Part shown: positions 11,374 to 21,356 of the stretch, in pieces | Numbering within the stretch: position 1 is the stretch's first letter | Layout: every line of letters starts with the position of its first letter | From: Pilaira anomala | Taxonomy: Eukaryota; Mucoromycota; Mucoromycetes; Mucorales; Mucoraceae | Reading direction: 5' to 3' | DNA: 64,000 nt | Assembly: GCA_025716855.1 (NCBI GenBank) | Contig: JAIXMQ010000027.1 | Span: 62,001 to 126,000, forward strand | The notes under the pieces: generated by a model | Database searches by the model: none | What the model was told of the DNA's origin: nothing | What the model saw: only the letters and a program-made list of their open reading frames with translations | Translations under genes and position numbers: made by a program

Positions 11374-12168
11374 ATGATACCAAAACACCATGCTTATATA
11401 AACCAATTGAAAAATGACGGATATCACGTTGTCGGTTATTGTAGAAAGTCCAAAACACAAAGTAGCAATCGAGCAACTCTATTGCAAAGAATGGTTGACA
11501 TATTACGACAAAGGTCACTCGTTGAAAAAAATTTTCGTCTCACCTTCCAGCAGCGTAAAAGAAAGTTTTTATAAACGAGACTTTAATGATCAAAATATTT
11601 TATCGGAATTAGATAAAGTTAATGGAAATACTCAAGGTAAAAAACTAAATATTATACGGCCAAACACATTTTGAAAATCAATTATTCTGTAGATTTTTTA
11701 ACTTTTATTCAAGAAAATGATAAAGTTTGCGTCGTTGCATTGGATTATGCAGGGCTCACCACCAATATGACTGATTTGAAAAATATTTTAAGGCAAGTAA
11801 ACAAACAATATGAAGTCTAAAAAAACTGAACAAACAATCTTGTACAGTACCCGCTCTATTTAAGGCCGTTCGATTTAAGACCGTTTCCGATTTAAGGCCG
11901 CAATTCTCTGCAAAATTTGGCCATATTTAACATCCTCAAGTCAGAAATAAGGCTATGATACGATTTAAGGCCATAAAAGTCTGAAATTTTTTTCAGCCTT
12001 AAATAGAGCGTGTACGGTAGAAACAATCCCAAATTGCAAAAAATTATCATTGACTTGTATTGCTACGAAAATCAATTCAAAGTTTTTGACAGAGAGCAAT
12101 TATTGAATAATGTGAACGACTTAAAACTATTCAACTGTCGTCCTAATTACAGACAACGAAGTAAATAG
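11374..12168 (+). pseudogene. Serine-recombinase-like gene (resolvase type), frameshifted
   Basis: Three exons are traceable: 11374-11636, 11693-11792 and 12021-12168. The first has VVGYCRKSKTQSSNRATLLQ, matching the Y-x-R-x-S catalytic start of resolvase/invertase and IS607-type recombinases. The second has VALDYAGLTTNMTDLKNIL, in the place of the family's D-R-L-x-R segment. The last ends with a short conserved tail (KVFDREQLL, LFNCRPNYRQRS). Similar proteins are, as I recall, multi-copy in Mucorales. The frame is broken at the A7 run 11525-11531: the residues after VEK continue in the next frame (IFVSPSSS). The last intron uses a GC-AG pair and carries a MITE. No DNA-binding HTH is seen upstream. 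The break is either a real mutation or a homopolymer read error. Confidence 0.6.
11845..12017. mobile_element. Pogo-like MITE inside an intron
   Basis: 173 bp with terminal inverted repeats: left CAGTACCCGCTCTATTTAAG, right (reversed) CCGTACACGCTCTATTTAAG; 20 of 22 positions match. TA flanks both sides (11843-11844, 12018-12019). Internal ATTTAAGRCCG motifs recur at 11858, 11872 and 11891, as in pogo/Tigger-type subterminal repeats. It has no coding capacity. The right-hand TA joins a G to form the TAG splice acceptor of the host intron, so insertion kept the acceptor. Confidence 0.75.
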
Positions 12169-12227
12169 GCGACTTAACTGATTTTAAAGCTAGAATGACT
12201 ACTCTCGGTGTCAATAAATTCATACTT

Positions 12228-12473
12228 TTATTGTTTGATTAAAGAATTTTCTATCAAAAATGAGCTAGTACTATATCTCTTGTATTTTAAAGGTTCAGAT
12301 TCAATTTTCTCGTTACAAAGCAATACAGGTTGCAGTGGATCATTGTCGTAGCAAATGTCGACATCTTCAAAAGTTTCCATTCTTTTCAAAAGCTTTTTTA
12401 CGTTAGATTCAGTGTATTTATGGCAAAAAAAAAAAATACATATCGCCTGCTCTCTGGCTATATTCTTGGCCAT
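12228..12473 (-). pseudogene. Element gene B, shortened relative of gene A
   Basis: A frame of 81 aa begins about 67 bp inside the right inverted repeat. Its first 55 residues (REQAICIFFFCHKYTESNVK, then KRMETFEDVDICYDND) align with gene A at the other end (REEACCIFFCKKFNEENVK, then ERVEEMVEVEICYRSN). The similarity is clear but well diverged. The frame stops after about 80 residues and no second exon is seen before the recombinase gene, which lies in the opposite orientation from 12168. A possible remnant of its 3' end is the 21-bp match at 11175-11195. It is therefore read as a truncated copy. Confidence 0.5.
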
Positions 12474-12539
12474 TAGTTAGCAACCAACGTTGGTTGGAGT
12501 TGATATTATTAGGAAAAAGGCCGGTTGGTTTTTTTTTTT

Positions 12540-12752
12540 TAAGCAGTGAAATGGACCGGTTGAAAAAATAAATAAAATAATTAAGCAGTGAAAATGCCCG
12601 GTTGGGGTTTCATGTGTTCTAATTGAAGTTTGAGAAGTGTTCCAAATTAAGTTCAAACTATGTTCGAATTTAATTGATTGAATACTCCATTTTATTTTCG
12701 AGAAATGTACCACGAAGTTCAAAAAATGTTCGATTTGAGAGTGAAAGCACTG
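12540..12752 (-). repeat. Right terminal inverted repeat of the element
   Basis: Inverted copy of 9771-9983, ending AAGCACTG before the flanking TA. The subterminal repeats occur at 12541-12562 and 12583-12604, in reverse orientation. Homology with the left copy stops at the poly-T just inside (12530-12539). Confidence 0.85.
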
Positions 12753-13169
12753 TAATTTGTGTGATGATCAATCCAGGTACGAAAACTGAGAGAAAAAAAG
12801 GTATTTTTTTATAGGTTTTTAATTCGTTCTTGGACATGTGTTCAAAAACTGACAGTTAAAAAAAGGTTTTGTTCATGGTACTAAAGTAATTAAGTAACTA
12901 CCAGTATTTTCAATCCGAATATAGGGATATGTACAAAAAAGAAAATTGTGTTTGATTGAACTTACAATTAAAACAATCGAATTATCTATTACAACAAAAA
13001 GTGGTTCTGTTGTTATGGAAACATGCACAAACCACTATTTGTCAATAAAAACGCAACTTTTTTTTTTTGAAACTCAAAAATGTGACAAGTTCAACGTCAC
13101 GTAAAGTCTAGTTTTTTTTTTTTTTTTTTCTCTTTCTTTTTCTTTTTTCATAGATATTTTTTGTTGAAA
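12753..13169. other. Intergenic between the element and ERH
   Basis: No gene is supported. A T18 run (about 13111-13129) followed by CTTT repeats precedes the ERH start codon and probably belongs to its promoter or leader. Confidence 0.4.
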
Positions 13170-13842
13170 ATGGTAAGAAGAAACGAGTTATAAAATAAAA
13201 AGAGTTGTCAAATTGTATGACTGACACAAAAAGTACTTTAGGGAAATCACACTATTCTTTTGTTACAATCAGGAAATCAGCAAAGGTTAGTTTGTTGAAA
13301 TATATTTTTTATATTCAGACAAGTCTAAAGTTTTTATTCTTTTATTAGTACACGTACCTACTTGTAAGTTTCAGGGGAACAGATCATTTTGGGTAATAAG
13401 TAATTGATTTTCTATCTTATAGTGACTTTAATAGTGAGAGTGAAGCTATGGATCGTAAGTTGACGAATTTAAGAAGATACAGAGAAAAGTTAAAAACATT
13501 TATTTTATAGACATTGCTGGATTATATGAAACACGTCTTGCTAAAGAGAATCCTAATGCGGGACAAGTGCAATATAGAGCTGAAGATCTTTTTAGATTTA
13601 TCGATACATATAAGGAATTTGTTGCACTCGTTTTTGATCCTTCGAAAGCCGTAAGATGAATTGACCTCTTTTTTTTTTTCGCATGATTTTTTTTTTTTAA
13701 CATATATTTTTAGATGTATCAACCACGCGATATAGTTTGGATTAAGGCAAGTTTAATTGCACATTTTAGTGGTCAACAAGCTGCACCTCCACAACAGCAG
13801 CAAGAGCAACATAGTAGACCTCGTAGTAGACGTCGTCATTAA
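13170..13842 (+). CDS. Enhancer of rudimentary homolog (ERH)
   Basis: Six exons: 13170-13172, 13242-13285, 13349-13363, 13423-13454, 13511-13650, 13714-13842; together 120 aa. The first coding exon is the ATG alone, followed by gtaaga. This model is chosen because it yields MGNHTILLLQ, matching the conserved ERH start (M-x-HTILL-Q); the in-frame ATG at 13217 would read the next exon in the wrong frame. The body (RTYFDFNSESEAM, DLFRFIDTY, YQPRDIVWIKA) follows the ERH fold. A Gln/Arg-rich tail is added at the C-terminus. ERH is a small dimeric nuclear protein that partners RNA-elimination factors (fission yeast Erh1 with Mmi1). The third exon is a 15-nt microexon. Confidence 0.88.
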
Positions 13843-14106
13843 AAAGATAATATGTATTTGTGTTCAATTCATTTTTTTTCTGTAAACTCAGCAATCACCC
13901 TGCGATACAAAAAAAAAAAAAAAAAAAAAAACATATAAATTTTTCGTTTTCCCTCTCTTTTCTTCTCTTACTACTTTTTTTTTTTTTTTTTTTTTTTTTC
14001 GCTTAGAAAAAAAATATTTATTCATAACCAAATAAAAGTAAATGTAAAGAAACAATTACCTTTTTTTTTTAAAAAAAACAAAAAGCAATTACTAACAACA
14101 ATAAAG

Positions 14107-15561
14107 ATGTCAGTTTATACACCAGTGATTAGATTACCTTCGAAACGAAAACCGAGTATAATAATAAACAATAACCCAATTACATATGAACAATTTGAGC
14201 CAAATGATAGTCTTGTATTTGACACATTATTCTTGAGTACATTACCAAAGAATGTTCGAGAAAGTGATATACGTACCTTGTTACAACATTGTATGCCTAT
14301 GGAGTAAGTTTTAATATAGTCAATATAAACTCCACTACCAATAGTAAATTAATAATTTATATAGAATTATATTTGATCGAGAAAAGGATATTGGACAATT
14401 ACGATTTAGTCATTCAAAATATGGTAAAAAAAAAAGATAATTTAGTGTTCAACTAGTATATATTAAATATATTTTATTTAGCTGATAGAGCTTATTCACT
14501 ATATAATGGATTTACTTTTACAAATAATACAAAATTACAACTTCAAATGTACCAAGATGGTGATTTGGATCCCGAGGCAACAGCCGCACTTTTAGAGATC
14601 AATGGTTTGCCCGAATATTATGATGATAACAAATTGTTTGATCTATTTCGACCTTATGGTCCATTAAATTTATGTAAATGTATAATGAAAGATGGTGCTT
14701 TCAGAGGTAGAGCTTTTATACAATTCTTTCATCCTCATAAATCAAAAAATGCTGAAAGAAATTTGGTAACTAAAAAAGAAAAAAAAAAAAACCTTATTTA
14801 CTTTGATCTAATACTTTACAATTAAATTAGAATGGACGTTTATTGGATGGTTACAAATTGTAAGGGGAAACAGTACTGTTTAAAAGCTATTTAAGGAGCA
14901 TTACTTATTCATTTTATTTTACCTTTCTTTTCTTATTAGATCTGTTATTCCTTTTATGCATGCAGTACAACAAAAAGAGGAGGTAAAGTATATAATAATT
15001 TTATTTTTTTTTTGATTTTTTGCTTTCTTTCTTTTTTTTTTTTTTTCTTTTTAAAATTATTAACACGTCATTTTATTATATTTATTCAGACTGAAGATAA
15101 CGGTGTTGTAGATATTATGAATCTCTATATTAAGAATCTCGAACCACACATTACAAGTGATGACTTGACTCAAGTATTCCGAAAGTTCGGCCGAATCATC
15201 TCGGCAAGAGTCATGACGAACCCACAAACTGGTCAATCCAAAGGTTATGGTTTTGTTAGTTATGGTAAGACTGAAGAAGCTGCTGCTGCCTTACAAGAAA
15301 TGGACGGCGCCATGTTGGGAAATCGCCCTTTAACAGTTGCCTATCATGAGCCCAGAAAGCCAAGACCTACTACTACTACTACTACTACTGCTACTACTGC
15401 TACTACTACAAATACCAATACAAATTATCAGGATTCATATTACAATAACAATAATCATCAACCACAATACCAGCAACAGCAACCACAACAACATCAACAG
15501 CAGCAACAATATCACCATCAGCAACAACAACACCAACACCAACAATACCAGCAACCATACC

Positions 15562-15592
<31 letters not shown>

Positions 15593-17038
15593 CCAACAAC
15601 AACAACAGCACCAACAACACCAGCAACAACAACACCAACAACACCAACACCAACAACACCAACACCACCACCAACAACAACAACAACAACAACACCAACA
15701 ACAACAACAACAACACCAACATCATCATCATCAACAACAACAAAGATCCGTAAATAGTATGTAAAGTTTTATATTAGTCATTAGGATACAAAACTTAATT
15801 ATTATTATTTTTTTTTAAAAAAAACAAATAGTGCCTATTAATGGTCTTGGTATCGATAACGTGGATGAATTGGGTATGAATATGAATATGAAAGACCTTT
15901 CGATTGGTCAAAAAGCTAGCAGTACCTTGCATGCGACTACCACAATCAATTTACCTCAAAGAAAATTATCGTCATCCCCGAAATCAGGCACAAGTGCTGG
16001 TAAATCACTTGCATCTTTAGCCTCCGGCCTGAGTATTCAACCACCGCCATTACAGCAACAGCCGATAGTAAATATGGGTAATAATGGTCGTCCCACATTA
16101 CGTAGAAGAGGTTCTTTAGAATCTGTCATGACAGAATCAAGTGCTAATATGCAACGTATAAAGTTGGAAGATGCTGTGAGGAACTGTGGTGATTATGGTA
16201 AAGCTGCATCAGATATTGTTGATATGTTGTTGACCTTGAAGAGAAAGGAAAGGTCCTTGTGTTTATTTAATCCGGATTTCTTGAAAGAAAAAGTAGATTT
16301 GGCTCTGGAAGCTTTAGCTACCTGTAATGATACCAATAGCGAAGACGAAGATGATCAAGATGATGATGAAGATGATGAAGATGTAGATGGATTAAATATG
16401 GAGTATACTATGAGAAAGTAAATAACATATATATAATTATGTAATATACATAATTTAACACTAATATTTTTTATAGTAGATTGGCTTCTTCTGCCGCTTT
16501 AACAAAGAAATCACCTTCTCCACCTCAATCACAACCTTCTTATTATGGCTCACCTTTAAACCAAACACCGCATACGCCTCCTCTTACAAGCATGAGAAGA
16601 GAATCGAAAGCTATACCTATTGTGGCTCCACCACATCCTCCTTCTTCTTCTACCATGACTTCTTCTACTGCTTCTTTAACAAAAGAAAATTTGGTAGATT
16701 CAGCGCCTACACCTATTATAAATAAGGACGTAGAGGCCCTTTTATTTTCCTTTGAAGGTAAACCGATTCATGAAAAGAAACAATTGTTGGGTGACAAATT
16801 ATTCCCACTTGTCAAGGTAGTACCACATTTAAATAATAACAGTATATTATACACACTGATATTAATCACATCATTTTATTTATTTTAGTCAACGGGTACA
16901 AGACAAGCTCCTAAAGTAACTATCTATTTACTGGATACAGTGGATTTACATGATTTAGCAAAAATCATGTATGATACCTCATTATTAAAGATGCGTGTTG
17001 AAGAAGCATTTCATTGTTTACAACACCAACAATCATAA
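14107..17038 (+). CDS. Rrm4-like RNA-binding protein (3 RRMs + MLLE)
   Basis: Nine exons (14107-14303, 14365-14423, 14482-14765, 14831-14859, 14940-14982, 15090-15756, 15832-16417, 16477-16816, 16889-17038) give 784 aa. Three RRMs lie in the N-terminal half. The third is best preserved (MNLYIKNLEPHITSDDLTQV, KGYGFVSYG). A roughly 110-residue Gln/His/Asn tract follows. The C-terminal half has an MLLE-like segment (KLEDAVRNCGDYGKAASDIV) and a final MLLE domain (KKQLLGDKLFPLVK ... HDLAKIMYDTSLLKMRVEEA). This order and length match Ustilago Rrm4, which carries mRNAs on moving endosomes, rather than Pab1, which has four RRMs and one MLLE. The function is inferred from architecture. The CAA-rich repeat is probably polymorphic. 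Confidence 0.82.
15437..15745 (+). repeat. CAA/CAC trinucleotide repeat tract (poly-Q/H)
   Basis: About 300 bp of imperfect CAA, CAG and CAC triplets inside the Rrm4-like gene. It encodes a Gln- and His-rich linker between the RRMs and the MLLE half and is open in several frames. Confidence 0.85.
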
Positions 17039-17065
17039 AAAAAAAATATATATATATATAATAAT

Positions 17066-17612
17066 TTATTCCTTTGAAACAATACCTAAAGATTCTGTCA
17101 TGCCTTCCTGTTCTATATTTTCATAATAAACTCTTGCCCTTTGAAGTCCTTCAAAGTATCGTGAAGGAATATGATCCATCAAGAAATAAGGATAAAGCTT
17201 TTCAATGAAATAAATTGGGTTACCATTGGGTAAATAGCCTTGTAACCATGGTTTACTAAGAAAGAATTTAGCCCAATTTGGTAAAATTGGTAACGGTTGT
17301 GGAACCGCTTTGGGTCGACTCGTTGTAAGTAAGATGGATGATGCGTTGGTCTGAGTCACTATATTCACTTGCATAGGAGGTTGGTAACTAGACGGAAATG
17401 TTTTTAATGGTTTAGCGTTCCATTTACGTGTTATTTTAATAGCATGTCCAACATGGGAATAATTGAAAAAGTCAGACTCTGACACGAAATGCCCTAAAAA
17501 TAATGAAAAAAAAGGAGGGAAGGAACAAGAGTATATAGATGAAAAAGAAGGGGGGAGATAGTGGAGGAGTTGTATGTAATGTAAGGAGTTAGTTTTTCTT
17601 ATAAGGAGCGCT

Positions 17613-17644
<32 letters not shown>

Positions 17645-19543
17645 AATCTACTTTACCTACGGATTTGCTATCATAGCCTGGTGGAAGTCTAGTAAAAATA
17701 TCTGAATTATTCACAATTCTCCATAAAGTAGAGGATCGAGTCACAGGTAAATTACTATGAGACGCAAAAGTAGAAGCGAAATCACTATCACCTACTGCAG
17801 GTGTACCAATTATATAGCAATCACGTAAAACCAATCGACGAGATAAATCTGAAGGACATTTTAACCATCTTGAGAATAAAAGCGAACTAAGGGCAGCACC
17901 CAAGGAATGTCCTGTAATCCATAATTGAATTGGTTCCATCGTATTTAATTGTTCTTGGAGTTGAGTTGCTTTAGCTTGTACTGCTGCTAAAATTGCTCCA
18001 TAAGGATCTCGAATATCTTGATCTCCAAAACCTTGTGTACTAAATAAAGACTCATAAAATCCTTCATGAACACAACCAAATAGAAATGATCTAGCATCCG
18101 TACGTTGAAAGGTAGCATCGACTAAAAATTCTTCATAGTTGGTAGGCGTTGTACCTTTAAACGCAACTACAATAAATGGTGCTGTTTCAGACCAAAAGAT
18201 ACCTACACATACATTTATGTTAGTTTAATTAAATCATCTCTATATACATATATACCTATGACTTACCGCAAAAGGGACCACCTAATGACTTTAATTCAGA
18301 AACCCCGGCGAAGTGAAGTCCCCAGCTTTCTGAAATCTGTCTAATTCGAACCTCGGATTCCCAGAATAGTTCTTTCATTTTAGCTTCTACTTTAGTAAGA
18401 TCAGCAGGTGTAACTTGAGGATCTTTACGTGCTTCAGAATATAATTTGTATGCTTCATTTACTTTAGCTGAATCACGTTCGTAAATTAATGAAGAAAGTA
18501 ATACAAATGTTTGAGCAATCGAAAGATCAAATGTACGACGTCGACAGTTAGAAACAGTTATAGGTGTAGCTGGTAATCCTAATGTCGAAATAGTAGAATG
18601 GACAAGTAAAGCAGAAGATTCACATAAAAGTAATTCTGGAGTGCCTATACGTACATAAATTTATAAGTATAACTGCGTTATGTAATCCGTTTATTTATCT
18701 ATTTACCCCAATTAATTGCACCAAAACCTGTACAAACAAAAACAAATGTATGAGTAAATTAAATGACACATGACAAGTCCTAAAAAAAAAGTGTATACAT
18801 ACCATGTCCATATTTAAGACTAATGTACCGAATCACTTCGGTGCCACCCATCTTCTCCAAAAACAATTTGAGACCAATTTCAAATACGACGAGAAACGTT
18901 ATTGTAATAGGATATACGAGAATGAAAGCAGCAGAACTTATAGGAGCTGTAAAGATCATTGTCCAATTAAAATAAAAAGTCAATATAAAGTTTTTGAAGC
19001 TATTCAACATGTAACCCAGGTAAGGCCAAGAATGGCTTCGGCCGGGCTCGGGTACACCCATTTGATGATGCTGAAAAGTTCGTAAGAATTTGTTGCCAGG
19101 TTTCTTGGTTTCAAGAAAGATGGGGTTACCAGAAAGACTGGTTTGGGCATGCTTTGTGCTATAGTCCTTTTCGACAGAGATATGCATTGGAGGAGATAAA
19201 GGAGGTACTTGACATGCCTTTTTCATTACTGTTGTTGTGGACCCATTGAGACTATTAGTTTGACTATGACTACGATGATGATGTTTATGTGTATTTGTTT
19301 GAGTATTGAGCTCCTTGGCATAATGAGGTTGTTTGATATTGGTTACTTTGGCGTTATTGTTACCACCAGTACTACTTTCGGAAGCAGAGCTATGAATACT
19401 ACTTGCATCAAGTGACCTAGATCCCTTTACTAAAAAAAAAAAAAAAAAAAAAAATCATAGATGAATAAATGTTTTAAAGTAATCATTTAGTTAACGTTTC
19501 CAATTATATTTTTTTTACCGTGCTGCAAGCTATGTGGATACAT
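17066..19543 (-). CDS. Class-3 lipase with N-terminal membrane anchor
   Basis: Six exons (19543-19519, 19429-18803, 18727-18707, 18644-18267, 18202-17657, 17493-17066) give 674 aa. The first 130 residues are Ser/His/Asn-rich and probably disordered. A membrane segment follows (FTAPISSAAFILVYPITITF). The alpha/beta-hydrolase core contains the nucleophile elbow WITGHSLGAALS, a catalytic Asp candidate in NNSDIFTRLPP, and a His candidate in the C-terminal part (YSHVGHAIKI). This is the Lipase_3 family (triacylglycerol or diacylglycerol lipases). A membrane anchor in place of a signal peptide suggests an intracellular ER or vacuolar enzyme, unlike the secreted Rhizomucor lipase. The 21-nt third exon and the AT microsatellite in the last intron are notable. 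Confidence 0.88.
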
Positions 19544-19688
19544 GATATGAAACGAAGGATAAAACAATAACAACAAAAAATAACGCAAAAAATAAAAAAG
19601 TGTTGGGTTTATATAGTTTTTTTTTTTTTATTTATTATAAATAATACAGTTATATTTATATGTTTCAGCCTTACGCCAAACCTACTGT

Positions 19689-20954
19689 TTATAAGAGACG
19701 ATCTTTATCTTGGGGAGTTAAACGAGAGACTCTAGCTCTTGATTTATAATCGTCCCAAGGGAAATACGCACCGCAAATGCGTCTATGACCAGTAAATGCA
19801 CTACGGCCGTGTAATACACGCCAATTATCAAAAGTAACAACACGTCCTGGGGTCAATGGATCCCATAATTCGTTTTTCTTTGAAGTTAATAATTTGTTCC
19901 ACATAAATAAAGCGTCATAGAATTCATCTAATTGAGTGGAACTAAGATGATCTAAAGTAGATCGATCATCATTATTATAACGAATTTGATAGAGCTCGCC
20001 CTCAGTACCATGATTTAAGATGGGGTTTGCGCGAGGAGTGGGTACAATCAATACATTTTCATCACCTGCAGAATGCGTGGGAACGTGTGTGTTTGACAAA
20101 GTGCGATAGGCGTTTGGTGATAGCGCCTTGAGTTGTTGAGCAACATGGAATCCATCTACAAATAAAGAATCACCACCTTCTCCTTTAAACTCAAGCTTGT
20201 GAAACATTTGTAATCCGGCAGGTTCAGTGAAATACGTATTATCAGTGTGGGCACCCAGTGCAAGTTGAGTATAAGCCGTATCTGCATGAGCTAAATCGGC
20301 TGTAAAAGACCACATGCCTTGGGAATAATGTGTTTCCCTTAAAAAGCATAATCTACGAGCCAATTTCTCGGTAGCTTCTAATGTGGTAGGTACACCCTCA
20401 ACAAAAGAAATACCATAGGTTTCAAGTTGGTCCAGCCATTGTTTCACTCCTTCTTCTGTATTCATGACAGCTTCATGAGCAACAGGTTCTAATTTGAATT
20501 CAGCGTCCCATAACTTGGGTTTCTTAGATTGAAGAGGTTCAGAGGTACGAAGAATAGGGCTATAAGAGTGAGTATGTAACCAGTCCCAACGATACATTGA
20601 TTTGTGCCCATCAGGCCAAATTATAGACAAACCATCTTCAGTGCTGTCAACAGCAGTAGGTTGAATATCTCGAGGAATACCAAACGTATTAACCAATCTT
20701 TGTCTGGTAACAGGGTGGTAACATTCTCCGCAATGGCAATGGTCTCTTAACCAAAAGTGATTGTAGACACTTGTCTTTCGGGCATTCCAGTCAAGAAAGA
20801 CTTGACGGTCGTTAGCGAGACCTGCTCTTTGAGGGACTGCACCAGTACCCTGTAACTGCTTCTTGGCATTAGGTTTATGAAAGCGTGCAATAGAGGTAGA
20901 GAATAATGCTCTACGCATACCAAAGTTACTAATAACTTTAGTAATATTTTGCAT
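19689..20954 (-). CDS. Trimethyllysine dioxygenase (carnitine synthesis), mitochondrial
   Basis: Single exon, 421 aa. The N-terminus is a good mitochondrial presequence (MRRALFSTSIARFHK). A zinc-binding N-terminal domain follows (WLRDHCHCGECYHP). The TauD-type double-stranded beta-helix has the iron ligands H-x-D in GAHTDNTYFTEP and the distal His in NWRVLHGRSAF, with an Arg in the following GHRRICG. HTDNTYFTEPAGLQMFH and DNWRVLHGR resemble trimethyllysine hydroxylase more than gamma-butyrobetaine hydroxylase, which has HTDLPYY. The enzyme uses Fe(II) and 2-oxoglutarate to make 3-hydroxytrimethyllysine, the first step of carnitine synthesis. The choice between the two paralogous activities is inferred. 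Confidence 0.88.
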   Translation of the reverse strand: MQNITKVISNFGMRRALFSTSIARFHKPNAKKQLQGTGAVPQRAGLANDRQVFLDWNARKTSVYNHFWLRDHCHCGECYHPVTRQRLVNTFGIPRDIQPTAVDSTEDGLSIIWPDGHKSMYRWDWLHTHSYSPILRTSEPLQSKKPKLWDAEFKLEPVAHEAVMNTEEGVKQWLDQLETYGISFVEGVPTTLEATEKLARRLCFLRETHYSQGMWSFTADLAHADTAYTQLALGAHTDNTYFTEPAGLQMFHKLEFKGEGGDSLFVDGFHVAQQLKALSPNAYRTLSNTHVPTHSAGDENVLIVPTPRANPILNHGTEGELYQIRYNNDDRSTLDHLSSTQLDEFYDALFMWNKLLTSKKNELWDPLTPGRVVTFDNWRVLHGRSAFTGHRRICGAYFPWDDYKSRARVSRLTPQDKDRLL

Positions 20955-21356
20955 TTTTCTAAAGTAAATAAAAAGGCCTGTCTTTTAAAAAAAATAAGAG
21001 AAGAGTGGGTCCGAATAATAAAATTTAATAAGGTTTTTATATTCTCAGCCAGAGAAACTTTTAAAATAAGGAAATATACTTATATCAGTCATGTAATACA
21101 TACAATCAAATTTTAACTTGTTAACATCCTTCACTATTAGTCACACAATAGCCTTTATTCCCACAGAGAGAGAGAGAGAGAGAGAGCCTTGTTGTCAAAA
21201 GTAAAAGTGAAAGAATGAATTGACAAAGCGGTCACGACCTCACGCGTCATTGGTCCTGTTGGCACTCGTTCAAAATTAAGGTGCCGTCATAGCGATTATT
21301 TTTTTTCTTTTTTTTTTCTTTTTTAACCCCTTTCCTTTCATTGTATAAATATTAAC
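20955..21356. promoter_or_regulatory. Divergent promoter region with GA repeat
   Basis: This is shared by the dioxygenase (-) and the RSZ splicing factor (+). It contains a GA microsatellite at about 21165-21187 and a T/C-rich stretch (21299-21340) directly before the RSZ start codon. No gene is seen. Confidence 0.4.

Larger units (their letters stand above)
9771..12752. mobile_element. Novel 2,982-bp TIR element, TA-flanked
   Basis: Positions 9771-9983 and 12540-12752 are inverted copies of each other; by eye they differ at two of 213 positions (9 and 24 nt from the tips). Both tips read CAGTGCTT and each is flanked by TA (9769-9770 and 12753-12754), the duplication expected of Tc1/mariner/pogo-type insertion. 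Inside are a two-exon gene on the + strand, a shortened relative of it on the - strand at the other end, a serine-recombinase-like gene and a nested MITE. No DDE transposase is visible, so mobilisation by such an enzyme would have to be in trans. The near identity of the repeats contrasts with the divergent inner genes and suggests recent insertion or conversion. I do not recognise it as a named family. Confidence 0.8.

Noticed and set aside
12477..12722. 81-aa open frame inside the right inverted repeat
   Set aside because: It is the mirror of the frame in the left repeat; conservation follows from the DNA repeat, so there is no separate evidence for a protein.
15337..15753. Long Asn-rich and Leu-rich frames over the CAA tract
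   Set aside because: Shadow frames of the trinucleotide repeat in the Rrm4-like gene.
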